A DNA stretch of 64,000 nucleotides from contig BFEA01000161.1 in NCBI GenBank assembly GCA_003427395.1, forward strand, positions 1,423,618 through 1,487,617. Direction: 5' to 3'. Positions 43,260 through 54,721 of the stretch are shown piece by piece. Position numbers and translations under genes: made by a program. Numbering within the stretch: position 1 is the first letter of the stretch; every line of letters starts with the position of its first letter. The DNA comes from Chara braunii. Taxonomy: Eukaryota > Streptophyta > Charophyceae > Charales > Characeae. The notes beneath the pieces are model-generated. The model searched no databases, was not told the origin of the DNA, and saw only the letters and a list, made by a program, of their open reading frames with translations.

Positions 43260-44560
43260 ATTTGTATTAACTCTGTATTATCTGGTCGGTTCTGGGAATC
43301 TGCGCCATGCTTATGACTGTGTTTCACGAGTATGCAACACCTAGGTGGAGATCACGGCCAGTACGTCGTCCCCCTTGTGGGCGGATGTACGGGTTGCAGT
43401 TGGGTAGAACATGTGCCTGTGCAAACTGTTGCATACATTCCGTATTGCTTAGCCACTGTGCTAAAGCTTCCCTCAGTTTCGAGGTTTGTTGGCATTTACG
43501 ACAGGAACTAATCCTGGCGTAAGAAGTGCCACTCTTGGGGGGGTAAAGCGCACTTTGCGGGGTTGAAGCGCACTTTGGGGGTTGAAGCGTGCTCCCCCCA
43601 AAGCACGCTTTTGGGGAGTGAAGCAGGCTCTGTTGATGACCTTTGTCAGATTGATCTTTGGGTCGCCAAACACTATGGTTTCACTTGTATCTTTGACGAA
43701 GTTTTTAATGGCCTAGAGAATAGGCAGCATGCCTCCCATTAGCCAATGCCTGGGGTGGGTTCGTTGACTATTCAAAGTGTTTGACAAGGAAGGGCTCTTC
43801 TGCTATGTGTGTGCTTCACATTTATGAGATGCCTTCTTACAGGGTCAGATGCGGGCTAGCGACCTTGATTTCCTCCTTGTGAAATTATGTGTGTTTGAAG
43901 CGGGTGTGCATTACCGGGCCTCTGTGCATAAGAAGGCCCGGTGACTGTGATTGTCTCAAGACTCTCAACACATTGTAAATGAAGTCAAAAATTTTATAGT
44001 GTTGCGGAGTGACCCAATCGCCGACAGCAACGAGTAGAAACTGAGACCAGGCACTAGAATATTGACTGAGCCTTTGTAAGCTCAGGAGAAAGACGATGAT
44101 TGGGGGACGGGGGGCGGGGGGCGGGGGCGAGGGGTGGGGGTGCAATTCCCAATTTGGCACCTGAGCAGTTAACCTCCTCCAAGCTGGCCACTGCTGCGCC
44201 CTTTTGTAGTGTGATGAGTTGAGTCACCAGCGGTCCAGCGGGACCACTGGCCAAGACTTTCAGGGCTGCTGTCATCCCTGAACACAATGCCCCACCACTG
44301 CGACAGCATCGAACTGAGACCCACAGCTTTTGCATATTCATGATGATGATGGGGCATTATGGCTGGTCGAAGATGGTAGCCAATTTAACGGTGCGACTTG
44401 AGTTTTGCTTTGTTAAGCTTACACTACATTTCACTGTCTCTCGGATCCAGTAGATTGCCCTTTGTTTGCGGATGGCCTGTTGGATCGAAACTCCTACCGT
44501 GGGCTCATCTCATGGCTGCAGGCTCTGGTGTGGTTCTTAAGGACGTAGTTGTGGTTTAGA
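43260..44560. other. no gene recognised
   Basis: Contains a short cluster of AAGCGCACTTTG / AAGCGTGCT repeats and a small hairpin at 43545-43620, and a G-rich block at 44100-44140. Confidence 0.45.
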
Positions 44561-44564
44561 CTTT

Positions 44565-44782
44565 ACAAACCACCACTCCATCCGGACCTGTTTTGACAAA
44601 CCAAAAGTTGCATTTCCCCGAGATTCTAAAATCTACAGTGCCCCAGTGAGGAAAAATAATTGTGGTGCCCTTCTCCACCAAATCCCTACTATGGGGCCTG
44701 AGCCCTGTACATTTTGGCCCTGGCGGTACTTGTATACAAGGGAAATGAACAGTGTGGGGGCCATTGGAGTGGTGGTTTAACC
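44565..44782. repeat. possible TIR element (~215 bp)
   Basis: Left end ACAAACCACCACTCCATCCGG ... GCATTTCCCC is mirrored by the right end GGGAAATGAACAGTGTGGGG ... GGAGTGGTGGTTTAACC. Arms are imperfect, about 45-55 bp. Confidence 0.5.
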
Positions 44783-45336
44783 AATGGCAAGTCATCTCGT
44801 GGCCACAATTTTGGAAACTTTGCAAAAACCAGCGGTGAAAGGAATGCCCAAAGGTGGTTGGTTTAGTTGTGCCATTGTGTTCTTTATACTTCTTCTTCTT
44901 GACAATGTTCTTCTGTCATATATTATCGTTTTCTTTTCTCGCATTGTTTTGGACTTGGCAGCCACTTCTCTTCCCTTCCTCGAGGTTCTTTTTTCTCTCT
45001 GCTTTTGTACTCCTTATCCTCTCTCTCTTCTGTCTTGCCCTTGGTTAGTTCATGACTAAGCTTAGTTCATGCGTGGTTAGACTGTTAAGAACCTGCCTGA
45101 CCCCAGCTTCTGCACGTGGTTAGTTGATGCGTGGCGAGCAGGAAGAGGAAAACTGAAACGGTTTTCACCTTCGCAGTAGCAGATGCAGGTTCCAGTGCTC
45201 GATCCCTAGACCTTACCCTACCTGTGTACAGTACCTGTGTAGACCCCGAGAGTTGAACCTGTGACCTGTGTATTCGTAAACAGTTGGTAGGCTGTCATAG
45301 GTCCGTAGGTGGTAGGGGTTCGATCTGTAGGTCTGT

Positions 45337-45450
45337 CNAATAGAAGTCTTNGTGAAGTCTAGAAGTCNTAGCTGTAGTCTTCTAGAAGGTCGGCAAGTGG
45401 GCAAGTGGNCAAGTGGTGAGCCANGTGGTGGACTAACTGCAGTACNATNG
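45337..45450. other. low-quality stretch with scattered Ns
   Basis: Six isolated Ns among GGCAAGTGGNCAAGTGG-type short repeats; reads probably disagreed here. Frames through it are unreliable. Confidence 0.8.
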
Positions 45451-45593
45451 CAGTACGACCTCGGTAGGTTAGCAGTGAGTCCCCAAGCAGTCAGCGGTGC
45501 AGTCCAGTCAGTCCCAGTCCAGTCCAGCAAGTACCATGAGGGACTGTGTGCATCATGGGCTGATGGAAAGGGGCAGACCAACGAGCTTCAGAA

Positions 45594-45601
45594 GTATAAA
45601 T
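45594..45601 (+). promoter_or_regulatory. possible TATA box
   Basis: GTATAAATC stands out in a G/C-balanced region, with no recognised transcript downstream. Weak. Confidence 0.2.
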
Positions 45602-46344
45602 CAAGAGGCAGCGCCAGCCATTCATTCATTCCTGCGTGAGCCATGCGGAAGCGCTGCCACAGCGACTTATGCAAGGAGGTCTGCAGTGAGCCCGAAGCTG
45701 AAGTGGGCGAGAGACGAGCGTAGCATAGCGACAGGGTAGTTGCGGCCATAGCCGCCATAACTAGAGTTAGTGTGTAGCGTGCATGTGTGTGTGAGTGCAG
45801 AGTAACGCGTGTGGGATATCCAGGGTGATCCAGTGTATTCGAACAGGGAGTTGTTTGGGCGCTGAGTCGCCATAGCCAGTTGAAAGTGAACTCGTGTCTG
45901 GGTTGCCGCCATATCTCTGAGTATTGAGTGGGCGCATGTTGCCAGTTTGCTGCGCCACTGTTTGTATGCGTGTAAAGTGTGAATGAAAGCGAGGCTGATT
46001 GCAAAACACAGGATGTACGCAACTTGGGTTGCAACGCTGAGGCCCTATAGTTGCTGGGGAGGGAAAAAACAAAACCCTGACACGCATCCAGAAGAGGGTG
46101 GGTGAGGTTCTATAGACTGACTCTTCTGTCACTACTGTCTGGTGATTTGGTGCTTTTTGAGTCTATTGGCTACCATGGCATTTACCGTACAGTGTGATGA
46201 GTACTGTCTTTCCAAGTGCTTACCTGTCATATAATCCTCTAATTATATGAATCTGCTGCTTGCACAACTCTCCTCTCCTGTTGCATGATCTTGATCTTGT
46301 CGAGCTGTTTGCACAATTGTTTCCTGTCTGTGTTGGGACTGCAG

Positions 46345-46692
46345 GAGCAGTTCCAGACCCTCCTTGGTTCCGAGAACCAGGCGGAAGTGTTGACCAGGAT
46401 TTTCTCTGCAGCCGGGATGATCCACGCTACGAAATCTATATGGGATCGTGGTCCGAAGATGCAGAGTCCAGAGTCGTCACCGGTGAAAGGGTGGGATCCT
46501 AACTTCCTTGAGCCCCGCAGTGCATGGACCGATCCCTCAGGAGTGTTGGTAGGCATTGAGCGGTGCGCAAAGAGGAAGCGGGAATCGCTCTCTGCTGTAG
46601 AAGAACAGGTTTCGTATGGGAGGGGAAATGATGCAGCCGACAAACGAAGGTACGCTCCACGCAATCTACTAGGGTCGTTTGAAAGAAGGTGA
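46345..46692 (+). CDS. candidate terminal exon of the Gln/Glu-rich nuclear protein
   Basis: A CTGCAG acceptor (AG at 46343-46344, with TGTCTGTGTTGGGACT upstream) opens a frame of 115 codons ending at TGA 46690-46692. It begins EQFQTLLGSENQAEVLTRIF in phase 0, the phase in which the exon at 28918-30723 ends (ENITELQ). The join is sensible as one amphipathic helix. The exon carries a KRKR basic cluster (about exon residue 76) and ends with Arg-rich sequence. Downstream, AATAAA at 47272-47277 could be the polyadenylation signal. The join would give about 717 residues with a 15.6 kb intron. The exon might instead belong to another gene. Confidence 0.5.
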   Translation, partial: EQFQTLLGSENQAEVLTRIFSAAGMIHATKSIWDRGPKMQSPESSPVKGWDPNFLEPRSAWTDPSGVLVGIERCAKRKRESLSAVEEQVSYGRGNDAADKRRYAPRNLLGSFERR

Positions 46693-46868
46693 CTGTTGTG
46701 AATTATCGACTATAGTCACCTCCTTTTTCTCCTCATCCTTGTGTGACGTAATTGCTCCTGTCGAAGAGCTGAGGGGTATTCTGTCCCTGCCATGCCCCAT
46801 TGGGACATGGAATGGCTCACTGTGTAATTTTTTTATTCTTGCCATTATTGTCGGATGGCTGCTGATCT

Positions 46869-47020
46869 CACAGGCATCATGTTTCGAGTAGCACATGATA
46901 GATACCCTTTGCTGGATCTATGTCAGTCTGTGGGGCGTTACAGCCGTCTTTCACAGGCATCATGTTTTGAGTAGCACATGATAGATACCCTTTGCTGGAT
47001 CTATGTCAGTCTGTGGGCCG
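46869..47020. repeat. 83-bp tandem direct repeat
   Basis: CACAGGCATCATGTTTYGAG through ATGTCAGTCTGTGGG occurs at 46869 and 46952, almost identical. It lies in the presumed 3' untranslated region. Confidence 0.9.
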
Positions 47021-47623
47021 TCTTTGAAGAGGTCATTCATTCCTATATCTCGTCTGCTCAGAGCGTGGGGGATATGTGATACAGAGGAAGTAAAGAGGGG
47101 GGCAGTGTTGGCAGGGAATGAGGGGAATTGTGGAGTGGAGAGAGAGAGAGAGAGAGAGGTATGTACAGTTAGGCATGTGCATGAAGAACTGTTGCTGGTC
47201 TTGCTTGATGAGGCCAGCTTGTGAGGTGATAGTGGGAATGTCAGGGCATGTGGATTTAGGAACAGTGAAGAAATAAAGTTTGCACTGAGCCAATAGGATT
47301 GTCCCTTGGGAGGAAAGATGGTAAATACTTGCTGGTTGAATGCTGAAGATGTTAGCATGGCTATGCAAGATTCTCTGACATCCGAAGGCACATTGAGAGT
47401 GTATGTGACATAGTAGAGGAGGTGAAGGCCAGCTCGTCCTCAAAGATAAGGTCTGAGAGGTGGCAGTTACTGCGATCTGCTGGCAAAATTTTTGCAGTGG
47501 TCTGTTTCCTGATCGTGTTCCATTGTCAAGTTCCAAGTGGCTTGTTTTTGTGCCATTTATGTTGGAGGCTATTTCTTTGTCTGAAGATGTCTCCTATCAA
47601 TTTCTGCATGCCTGCCAACTACC

Positions 47624-47675
<52 letters not shown>

Positions 47676-47676
47676 N

Positions 47677-47770
<94 letters not shown>
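47624..47770. repeat. (GT)n-N-(GA)n compound microsatellite
   Basis: GT repeats to 47675, a single N, then about 93 bp of GA. Confidence 0.95.
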
Positions 47771-47772
<2 letters not shown>

Positions 47773-47779
47773 TGTCCCT

Positions 47780-48527
47780 GCAGTAAATAATTACTGCTAT
47801 TGCCTCTGAACTTGCTGCCAATTCATGCACTCGAAAGTGAGGCGACCTCTGAACTTATTTTCGTTCTAAAGTGAGCCGACTACCTTAGTCATCAGCACAC
47901 AGTAAGGGGAATTGAAGTGTGAATAACAGGAATCGAAATGAGAATAAGAGGAATAGGAATGAAAAGAAGTCAGCATAGAAACACAAGAAGGCCAAGCCTT
48001 GCTGGTGGGCACGCAAGCAGTAAGGTAGGCATTATGGCAGCAAGCGTTCAGCAACACAGACTGGAAGCCACCAAGAGGCGGGGAGCAGCAAGGCAAGCAG
48101 TTGAGCAGGGATGCAGCCAGGTAGAAGCCCAAGCTATAAGCCAGCACTCACACAGCTGCTGACACCATCAGCAATGATTGAAGTGGTCTATCACTTGCAC
48201 AAAATGGAAAACAACGCACACTCTATGTTCATGCAGGCCTCAACAGAAGGGGAAGTCGCCAGTATGATTGGAAGTCTGTGAGCACCAGGAAACGTTCACA
48301 GCGACTTCACGGACACACCAACTTCCAAATAGTGTGGAAGGCATTCTTGTCAGTTAGTCCGTACTCGTAGGCACATCTGGAAGGAGCCTGTCACACATAG
48401 ATAAAGTAGAGAACAGAAGGAACATCGCAGATCCGGAGCACATTTCATGGAGAGTATCGTTAGAAGGACATTTAATGAAGAGTATCTTTAGAAGGAGAAT
48501 GAATCAATAAATATAATTATGTTATCC

Positions 48528-48592
<65 letters not shown>

Positions 48593-50000
48593 GAATTTCC
48601 ACCACAACAGCCCCTATTCCATCCAGACGAGCAGATTCGAGTTGAGCCAGCCCTACAGTTAAAGAATTTCACCTTTTTAGGAAGCAACATGAATCATAAT
48701 AAAACCGTTCAGAACTCATTCTAGTTGGGGCTTCTTCGGGGCAACCGCTCCTCTTTTACTATGCCTCTCATGTATAAGGCTGCCCACGTTGATTGTGGTT
48801 TAATCACCACTCCCTTTCTCAGTGTTGGGGAAAACGGGAATATATGTCACAAGTTCTCACAACGCATTTTTCGGGGGTATGGACAAGGCTCGGTAAAAAG
48901 GAAAAGTTTGGGCCCTATGGGCCCGTTTCAAATAAGAAAAAGGAAAAAGAAAAGACAGACGCTGTAAAGACTGCTGGGGTGAAGGCACGTTGATGGAGTG
49001 TGGCCACCTACCTACACACATTATCGAGTTACCTAGTCACTTTTTGCAGGCATTGCACTCTTTTTGGTCAAATGGGACAGTCCCTGCGCAGTTAATCCCC
49101 GGTGATACGGGCAATCAATGCTGGCAGGAGACATAATGTAAATCTCAGTGGGGCGCTGGACCCGTTTTCCAGCAGGCGCTGCTCCCCGCCAACAGATTGG
49201 AGCAACCAGGCGGGCCGTCAGGAGGGGATGCTCGTATCACTCCCCCTAGTGTGGTCGCAGGGTTTTACAAAAAAAAAAAAGAAAAAAAAAGTTAAACCGT
49301 CGGGGAAGGTCTTTGTGCTCACACGTGAAGTTAGGAAAATGTACATGACGAGTATTCAGGGTAGCTACAGCTTTACTTTTTTCGGCGGGTCATCACAAAG
49401 CGGGTTCTTACATTGTCTTGACTGGTAGTGTGCATCTGCCCTCATGAGTCATGCTCGTTGAATCTCCGGCAGGTCATCACAAAGCGGCGAGGAGCATTTT
49501 TTTGGGGTTTCCTCGATATTTATTCCTTCTCTATGGGCAGACTATGACAGGGAGGATCGGTCCAAAGCAAGTGTGTTCAGCTGATGCAGGATTGGTCCAC
49601 AACAGCTTGCCCTGGTGGTGATAAGCTAGCAGCACGTCGCTCTGCAGGTGGCTCATATGGAAGCCTATTTTTCTCGTCGGGCGGCTGTGTCTGTCGTTCG
49701 TCTGGCAAGGAAGATGGAGATCCGCCTGTGGTTGCTGTAGGTGTATGACCAACGCCGCATGTGGGACGTGCTAGTTGTGGCAGATGATGGCGCCGGGGGT
49801 AGTCCACGCAGCAAAAGCACACTTTTTCTGATGGCTTCTTGGAAACATCGACAACACATGGCATGTTGCTGACATGTCATCAGTATAGAAGGCTGACGTG
49901 CGCAGTTATTTAAACCACCAGTACTTGCCCAGCTATAGGCCGTGGAAAGAAATAGAGTAGGAATGTTTTTAGTCGGATGAATTGGGGCGCTCCTGTAGTG
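47780..50000. other. no gene recognised
   Basis: Contains a (TG)n microsatellite at 48531-48590 and A-rich runs at 49267-49290. The repeated motif GGTCATCACAAAGCGG appears at about 49387 and 49472. No domain-bearing ORF. Confidence 0.5.
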
Positions 50001-50019
50001 ACCTGTACGTTTCCTAAAA

Positions 50020-50361
50020 TTGTGGCTTGTTAACGGGCACGACCTTAGGAAGTACTGGTGGTTTAAGCATGGGGGGCCACGACGGCATGCTGGGCAAGTA
50101 ATCAAGGGGTGGGGGGAGATGAGCACAAGACAAGGGATCACAGTTTTTGTGGGAGAGAATGGCAACGACCATCCCTTCATAGCGTTCGGAGCAGAGGTTG
50201 TCGTATACATGCCAACGGAACTGTACCTGTGCGACGACACAACGGGAGGACGCAAACCACCATCCTTTGGAGAGCTCCCTTCACTGTTTGTGGTAGACTC
50301 AGTTGGATTGATCTCCGGGGGGTGCAGTGCGTGCGAGTGCTCATCGACATATTGTTCCTGA
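50020..50361 (+). other. unrecognised open frame (113 codons)
   Basis: A frame of balanced composition opposite a longer minus frame (50255-49665). Neither shows a known domain. Starts are not ATG-supported by context; reported only as the best-looking frame in this stretch. Confidence 0.2.
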
Positions 50362-50369
50362 TGGACAAG

Positions 50370-50879
50370 TCAGACCGAGTAATCGTCCACCACTCGGTGA
50401 TACGAAGATTTCATATTTCCCTCTGTATGCACCCTACCGCCTCTGTTCTCTGGGGTCCATGAATTATCGGCAAATGTAAGAGCACGGAAATGACCTGGAC
50501 GATGTAAGAGCACTGAAATGACCTGGACGATGTAAGCGCACTGAAATGACCTGGACGATGTAAGAGCACTGAAATGACCTGGACGATGTAAGATATATGC
50601 CCGAATATTGGGATCCATGCCTGGCACATGGTTTTGTGGAGCAGGCTGGAATTGTAGTAGTCTACCCATAAATACCATAGAGAAGTCTTCTATATTCACA
50701 CGAGGTGCAGTACTGTAGTCCTGCCGGCAGACGGCATGGTGCTCTTCTTCACACCAGCGGACAACGTCTGTGAAATCAGAAACTGTAGAAGGGTTACAAT
50801 TGTAAGCAAGGAGACGTACATTAATGGCATAGAACGCACAGCGGCCTCGCTGTAGCGCTATGACATCATCTGATTCCAC
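50370..50879 (-). other. unrecognised open frame containing the 28-bp array
   Basis: Codons 1-100 read as ordinary complex protein (DFTDVVRWCEEEHHAVCRQDY...). The next ~40 codons run through the 28-bp tandem array in successive frames. A second minus frame (51100-50858) overlaps its start in a different phase. A single frameshift could join them, so this may be a decayed gene or transposon. No family recognised. Confidence 0.3.
50476..50590. repeat. 28-bp tandem repeat, four copies
   Basis: GTAAGAGCACTGAAATGACC + TGGACGAT recurs at 50476, 50504, 50532 and 50560 with two or three substitutions. No spacers, so not a CRISPR. Confidence 0.95.
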
Positions 50880-51078
50880 ACGTTGCGCAGCAGGGGGTTG
50901 ATTCGTTCAATTCTGCAGCTTACACAGGTGGTGGAGACTCGTTGCGTCAGGTGCCTCCGGCTGTATTGAGTCATTGGCTGTAGTATGCGCTCCACGGTGA
51001 GATCATCTTCAGTCGGGGGCTCCATCAGGTAATCAGAAGAGGGGTCATTGTCATTTGGGGCAGAGGAGCAGGCGGGGC

Positions 51079-51159
51079 TACCGACTTCCCCCGAACACAA
51101 CGCACCCTCATTTTGGCTGTATCTGGCCGGAAATATACCTTGTATACATTCATTTTAAG
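51079..51159. mobile_element. TA-flanked MITE, family 3, truncated copy 2
   Basis: Starts TACCGACTTCCCCCGAACAC and follows copy 1 (34574-34682) in inverted orientation through ATACATTCATTT, but the far terminal repeat is missing. Confidence 0.8.
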
Positions 51160-51499
51160 GGCAGATGAGAGAGGCGCGTGTCAGGCGGGTGAGAAATGGG
51201 TGGACCAGATGCGGGAAGTGGAAGCTGATCAGCCGCACTTGTTCTCAGAGCGGCTGCTAGTCGTGCAAATGCTGCACAAGGAGCTGCACCTCGTGTCTGC
51301 TGCACATGCAGGCCTGCAGTATTGAAGAAGTCATCGCCGTATTGCGGCCAACGGACTCGACATGTACTTTTCCTGGCCAGCGTGAATTGAAGGCGACATC
51401 TTCATTCCAAACGGTTGCAAGCATGCCGCTGGAGCAGATCTCTAATCCCTGAAGGAGGTGCAGTGATCATGTTGTTCAAGGATAATCGAGGCCGCTGTC

Positions 51500-51930
51500 T
51501 TGGAGGTGGTGGTGGAGGTGGAGAGTATCCCCGCCGAAGAGGCATCTGCAACAGTCGGTCTAATGACGGATGCGTCTGCCGATGGAGCCTTTGTCGCGGC
51601 TGATCCGACCATGAACATGATGATGGTGATGATGATGCTTGATCCGACCATGAACATGATGATGGTGATGATGATGCTGAGGCGATGATGAAGAGGAGGC
51701 CTGCGAGGTGGCGGAGGGGAAAGAAGGAGACGGGGACGAGGAAGTAGAGGAGGCAAATGACATAGGGGTTGATGCAGTAGAAGAAGTCGGCGGGGGTAGT
51801 ATTGGTAATGATGGTTGTGGCAGTGATGAAGATGATGGTGGCAGTGATGGTGGCAGCAATGGTGGTGCTGCTGGTGGTGGGGTTGATGGTGGAAGGGCGG
51901 TGTCGGTGATGATGGTACTAGTGGTGGGTG
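51500..51930. repeat. GGT/GAT-rich trinucleotide region with 39-bp duplication
   Basis: GATGATGGT and GGTGGTGG units dominate. A 39-bp unit (TGATCCGACCATGAACATGA...) repeats at about 51600 and 51639. Confidence 0.8.
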
Positions 51931-52015
51931 TGGCCCCGGAGGTTTCCGGGGAGGGGCAGAGAAACCAATTTTTGGGGTTTAGCCCACAGGTTGGGCGCTC
52001 TCACTGCCCCCCCCC

Positions 52016-52017
<2 letters not shown>

Positions 52018-52055
<38 letters not shown>

Positions 52056-52150
52056 TGAGGGGGGGGTCTGGAGCCAGGGCCGGGCGTGCCCACCCCCTGA
52101 CCCCCGCACCCCCACCGGGGCCTCGGAGCCGGGGCTCGACAACCCTGGCT
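52018..52150 (-). repeat. possible retroposon (SINE-like) with A tail on minus strand
   Basis: Minus strand: AGGGTTGTCGAGCCCCGGCT, a G/C-rich body of about 95 bp, then A36. The GGTTGTCGAGCCCC motif resembles a Pol III B box. Related starts occur at 63052 (+) and 63775 (-). Confidence 0.35.
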
Positions 52151-52305
52151 GAGACCACCTCATGTGACAGAGGTGTTGGTCCGCCAGTTGTCGCATCGTC
52201 CCACTGCAGAACAACATTGAGTCTAAAAGCTTATGTGCGCGTTGCATCCTGTCCATCGATCTCATTGTGAATCCACCCGTTAAATCGCCCGTGTGTCTCA
52301 AACTA

Positions 52306-52440
52306 TACTTTTTTTTTTTTTTTTTTTTCTTTTTGCCCCTGCCACAGTCTGATATCGATTGTTGCTATTGTTGATTTTTTATTTCAATTTTAATTTTATC
52401 CCCCCTGTGTGGCTTTTTTTTTTTTTTTTTTTTTTTTAAA
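52306..52440. repeat. two poly(T) runs
   Basis: T22-24 tracts at 52308-52330 and 52413-52437. They may be tails of minus-strand retroposons. The intervening sequence is T-rich. Confidence 0.6.
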
Positions 52441-53006
52441 CCAAAGCAAAGTTCCTTATAATAATCAAGCAGAGGCCGGGGACCTCACAATTCTACCCGG
52501 AAGAACTGACAGCATCAGCCAGCTTAGCTTACAGGTTTGCACCTGCAGAAAGTTGATTCTGCCAACTTTCCAAACACCTACCCCATTTCCTACTTAATAT
52601 TTGAGCTTAGCAACTCTGCACTTCCAAAGTTACCACTTTCTATTCCCTAAACAGTCCATAGTCGCCCGAAAAAGGACTGCTGATCCAGTTGAATGGCAAT
52701 GCGCGTATACTGACTATTCTAAGGACTGGCTATCTGATCTGTATTACAACTTTGTAGAGCATCCCAATCAATCATTGAGGGAACCACTGAATAAAACAGA
52801 GGTAGTTGAATTCATCAGGAACTTTTACTCACCCACATGTCGCATCACAATTTGAACAAGTAACAGGTAATGAGACTTTAAAACTGGGACTAAAGCGGCC
52901 CAGGGACTACATCCTTGTCCTACTGACACTCTCCTAACGGCCCACTGTGGCCCTAGACGACCGAGTGCCCTGGTACTCGGGAGACCCTCCGGACTCCTGG
53001 TGCCCT

Positions 53007-53708
53007 CTATCTGCTTACCCCGCTCACGCCCTGCTCTCCCAGGCCTCTACGTACTGTTGATACATTCCAGGACCCAGTTGGAAAGAACCAAGCCCTTCCT
53101 ATTGTGCACGGCCGCCAGGTTCGTAAAAACCATCTGATTTGTTTCCTGCTGCCCTTGCCGCCTCTCGCTCTTCTCCTCCAGTCGACTCTGATCGCCAGTT
53201 TCAGTCCCCGCTTAATGTGATTCTTGGTTTCCAAGTCGGAGAAGGGTCTCCCCTGAAACCTCGACCTGTTTCTTTCCATCCAGATGACCTCGCATATCAC
53301 CCCTCTCATCACATGCGCAATGTAGCCCCAACCTATTTTCCCCGATACCCCTGGGGGAAGAAAACCCAGGAGAACCCATCTTTCTTCCCACTGTACATCT
53401 TGGCCCCTGAATTCCTTCCAGTGGTAGGCCCACCAATCCCAGATTCGTTTAGACGCGGGGCAGTCCCACCACAGATGACGGGTGGATTCGAACGGCCACC
53501 GACATCTCGTACAACCCACCATTACCTCCATCCCCTTGCTCAAGCACCAAACGGCCGAAGGCGTGACTAACAAAGACAACAGCCTACCAAGAAAGGGCGT
53601 AATTGCAAAGTATAAGGAAAAAAAAACGGATGCAATTTGTCGAATAGTTACATAGGGTGCTTCCACAGGTTGACATCCAATCCAGCCTAAAAGTAAACAA
53701 TCTGCCAC
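53007..53708 (-). pseudogene. LINE ORF2 C-terminus with zf-RVT knuckle
   Basis: A 233-codon frame with C66-x2-C69, H78 and C83 ([19 protein letters not shown]) and then IWDWW, the zf-RVT signature. The tail ([11 protein letters not shown]...[10 protein letters not shown]) resembles the copy 1 C-terminus. In LINEs this region helps bind RNA. Confidence 0.75.
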
Positions 53709-53872
53709 AAATAACCAAAAAAGTTTTTCTTGTTTGTCATTTAATTACTCGAATAGTCAATTACTCTCGTATCGTATAATGAGACTTTTCTTCAAATTAG
53801 TTTGGAAAGAGATTGTACTTAATTTTCATACAGTTGTTACAGCATTTTTGTTGTTTTTGTTGTACATCGCAG

Positions 53873-54672
53873 TCACTTCGGTAAGTTGGCCAGGGACTCC
53901 CACAGTCTTGTAAACTCGGACTCCGAATTAGTTAAGTCCTCCGTGCAGATTGCTTGCCAGCGTGGGATGGCTATTTTGGTCGGAGTTTTGAGGTTCTTTG
54001 CCGCTAGGCGATAACCGTTGGACACTGCATACTCCCTCAGGTATAAGACTTGCCCTGAGTCTCTGTTGACTGACCAACCCCAGGCCATGGGATCAATGCA
54101 CAGTTTCCTCAGCGGGACTTTTCCTACCCAGGTAAGGATTCTCGCCTCGGGTCTTCTGCTCCGTTCTTCCATAACCCTGATCTGAGCCGGGTTGTCCCAT
54201 GTGCGGATGACCTCTTCCTTTACGAAGGACAACGTGTTGCATGGGCCCTCGCATTTCCATCTCTCAACCTTTCTGAACCCGCTGTTAGTGAGTTGCGTTA
54301 CTTTCCAAACCACGTTCGCCTCTTCCTCTTGAGTAGAGCTGTACCGTTGGACACTGCATACTCCCTCAGGTATAAGACTTGCCCCGAGTCTCTGTTGACT
54401 GACCAACCCCAGGCCATGGGATCAATGCACAGTTTCCTCAGCAGGACTTTTCCTATCCAGGTAAGGATTCTCGCCTCAGGTTTTCTGCTCCGTTCTTCCA
54501 TAACTCTGATCTGAGCCGGGTTGTCCCATGTGCGGATCACCTCTTCCTCTACGAAGGACAACGTGTTGCATGGGCCCTCGCATTTCCATCTCTCAACCTT
54601 TCTGAACCCGCTGTCAGTGATTTGCGTTACTTTCCAAACCACGTTCGCCTCTTCTTTTTGAGCAGAGTTGTA
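53873..54672 (-). pseudogene. LINE ORF2 connection region, tandemly duplicated
   Basis: Two overlapping minus frames encode nearly the same ~110 residues (KVERWKCEGPCNTLSF..., ARILTWxGKV.LRKLCIDPMA). The duplicated unit is 329 bp: 54015-54343 and 54344-54672, differing at about a dozen bases. The only link to LINEs is its position between the RT thumb and zf-RVT on the same strand; I do not know a name for this segment. 329 is not a multiple of 3, so the duplication breaks the frame. Confidence 0.5.
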
Positions 54673-54721
54673 CCACGTGCCTGGGGGGTCCCAGGCCCTC
54701 TGGGCCCAGCAGATCTAACCA

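Noticed and set aside
45588-46034. Minus-strand ORF of 148 codons
   Set aside because: No domain, composition rich in Thr/Ser/His from GTGTG-rich sense DNA, and overlapping frames of similar length.
50476-50590. CRISPR-like array
   Set aside because: The 28-bp units are contiguous with no spacers, and the genome is eukaryotic. It is an ordinary tandem repeat.
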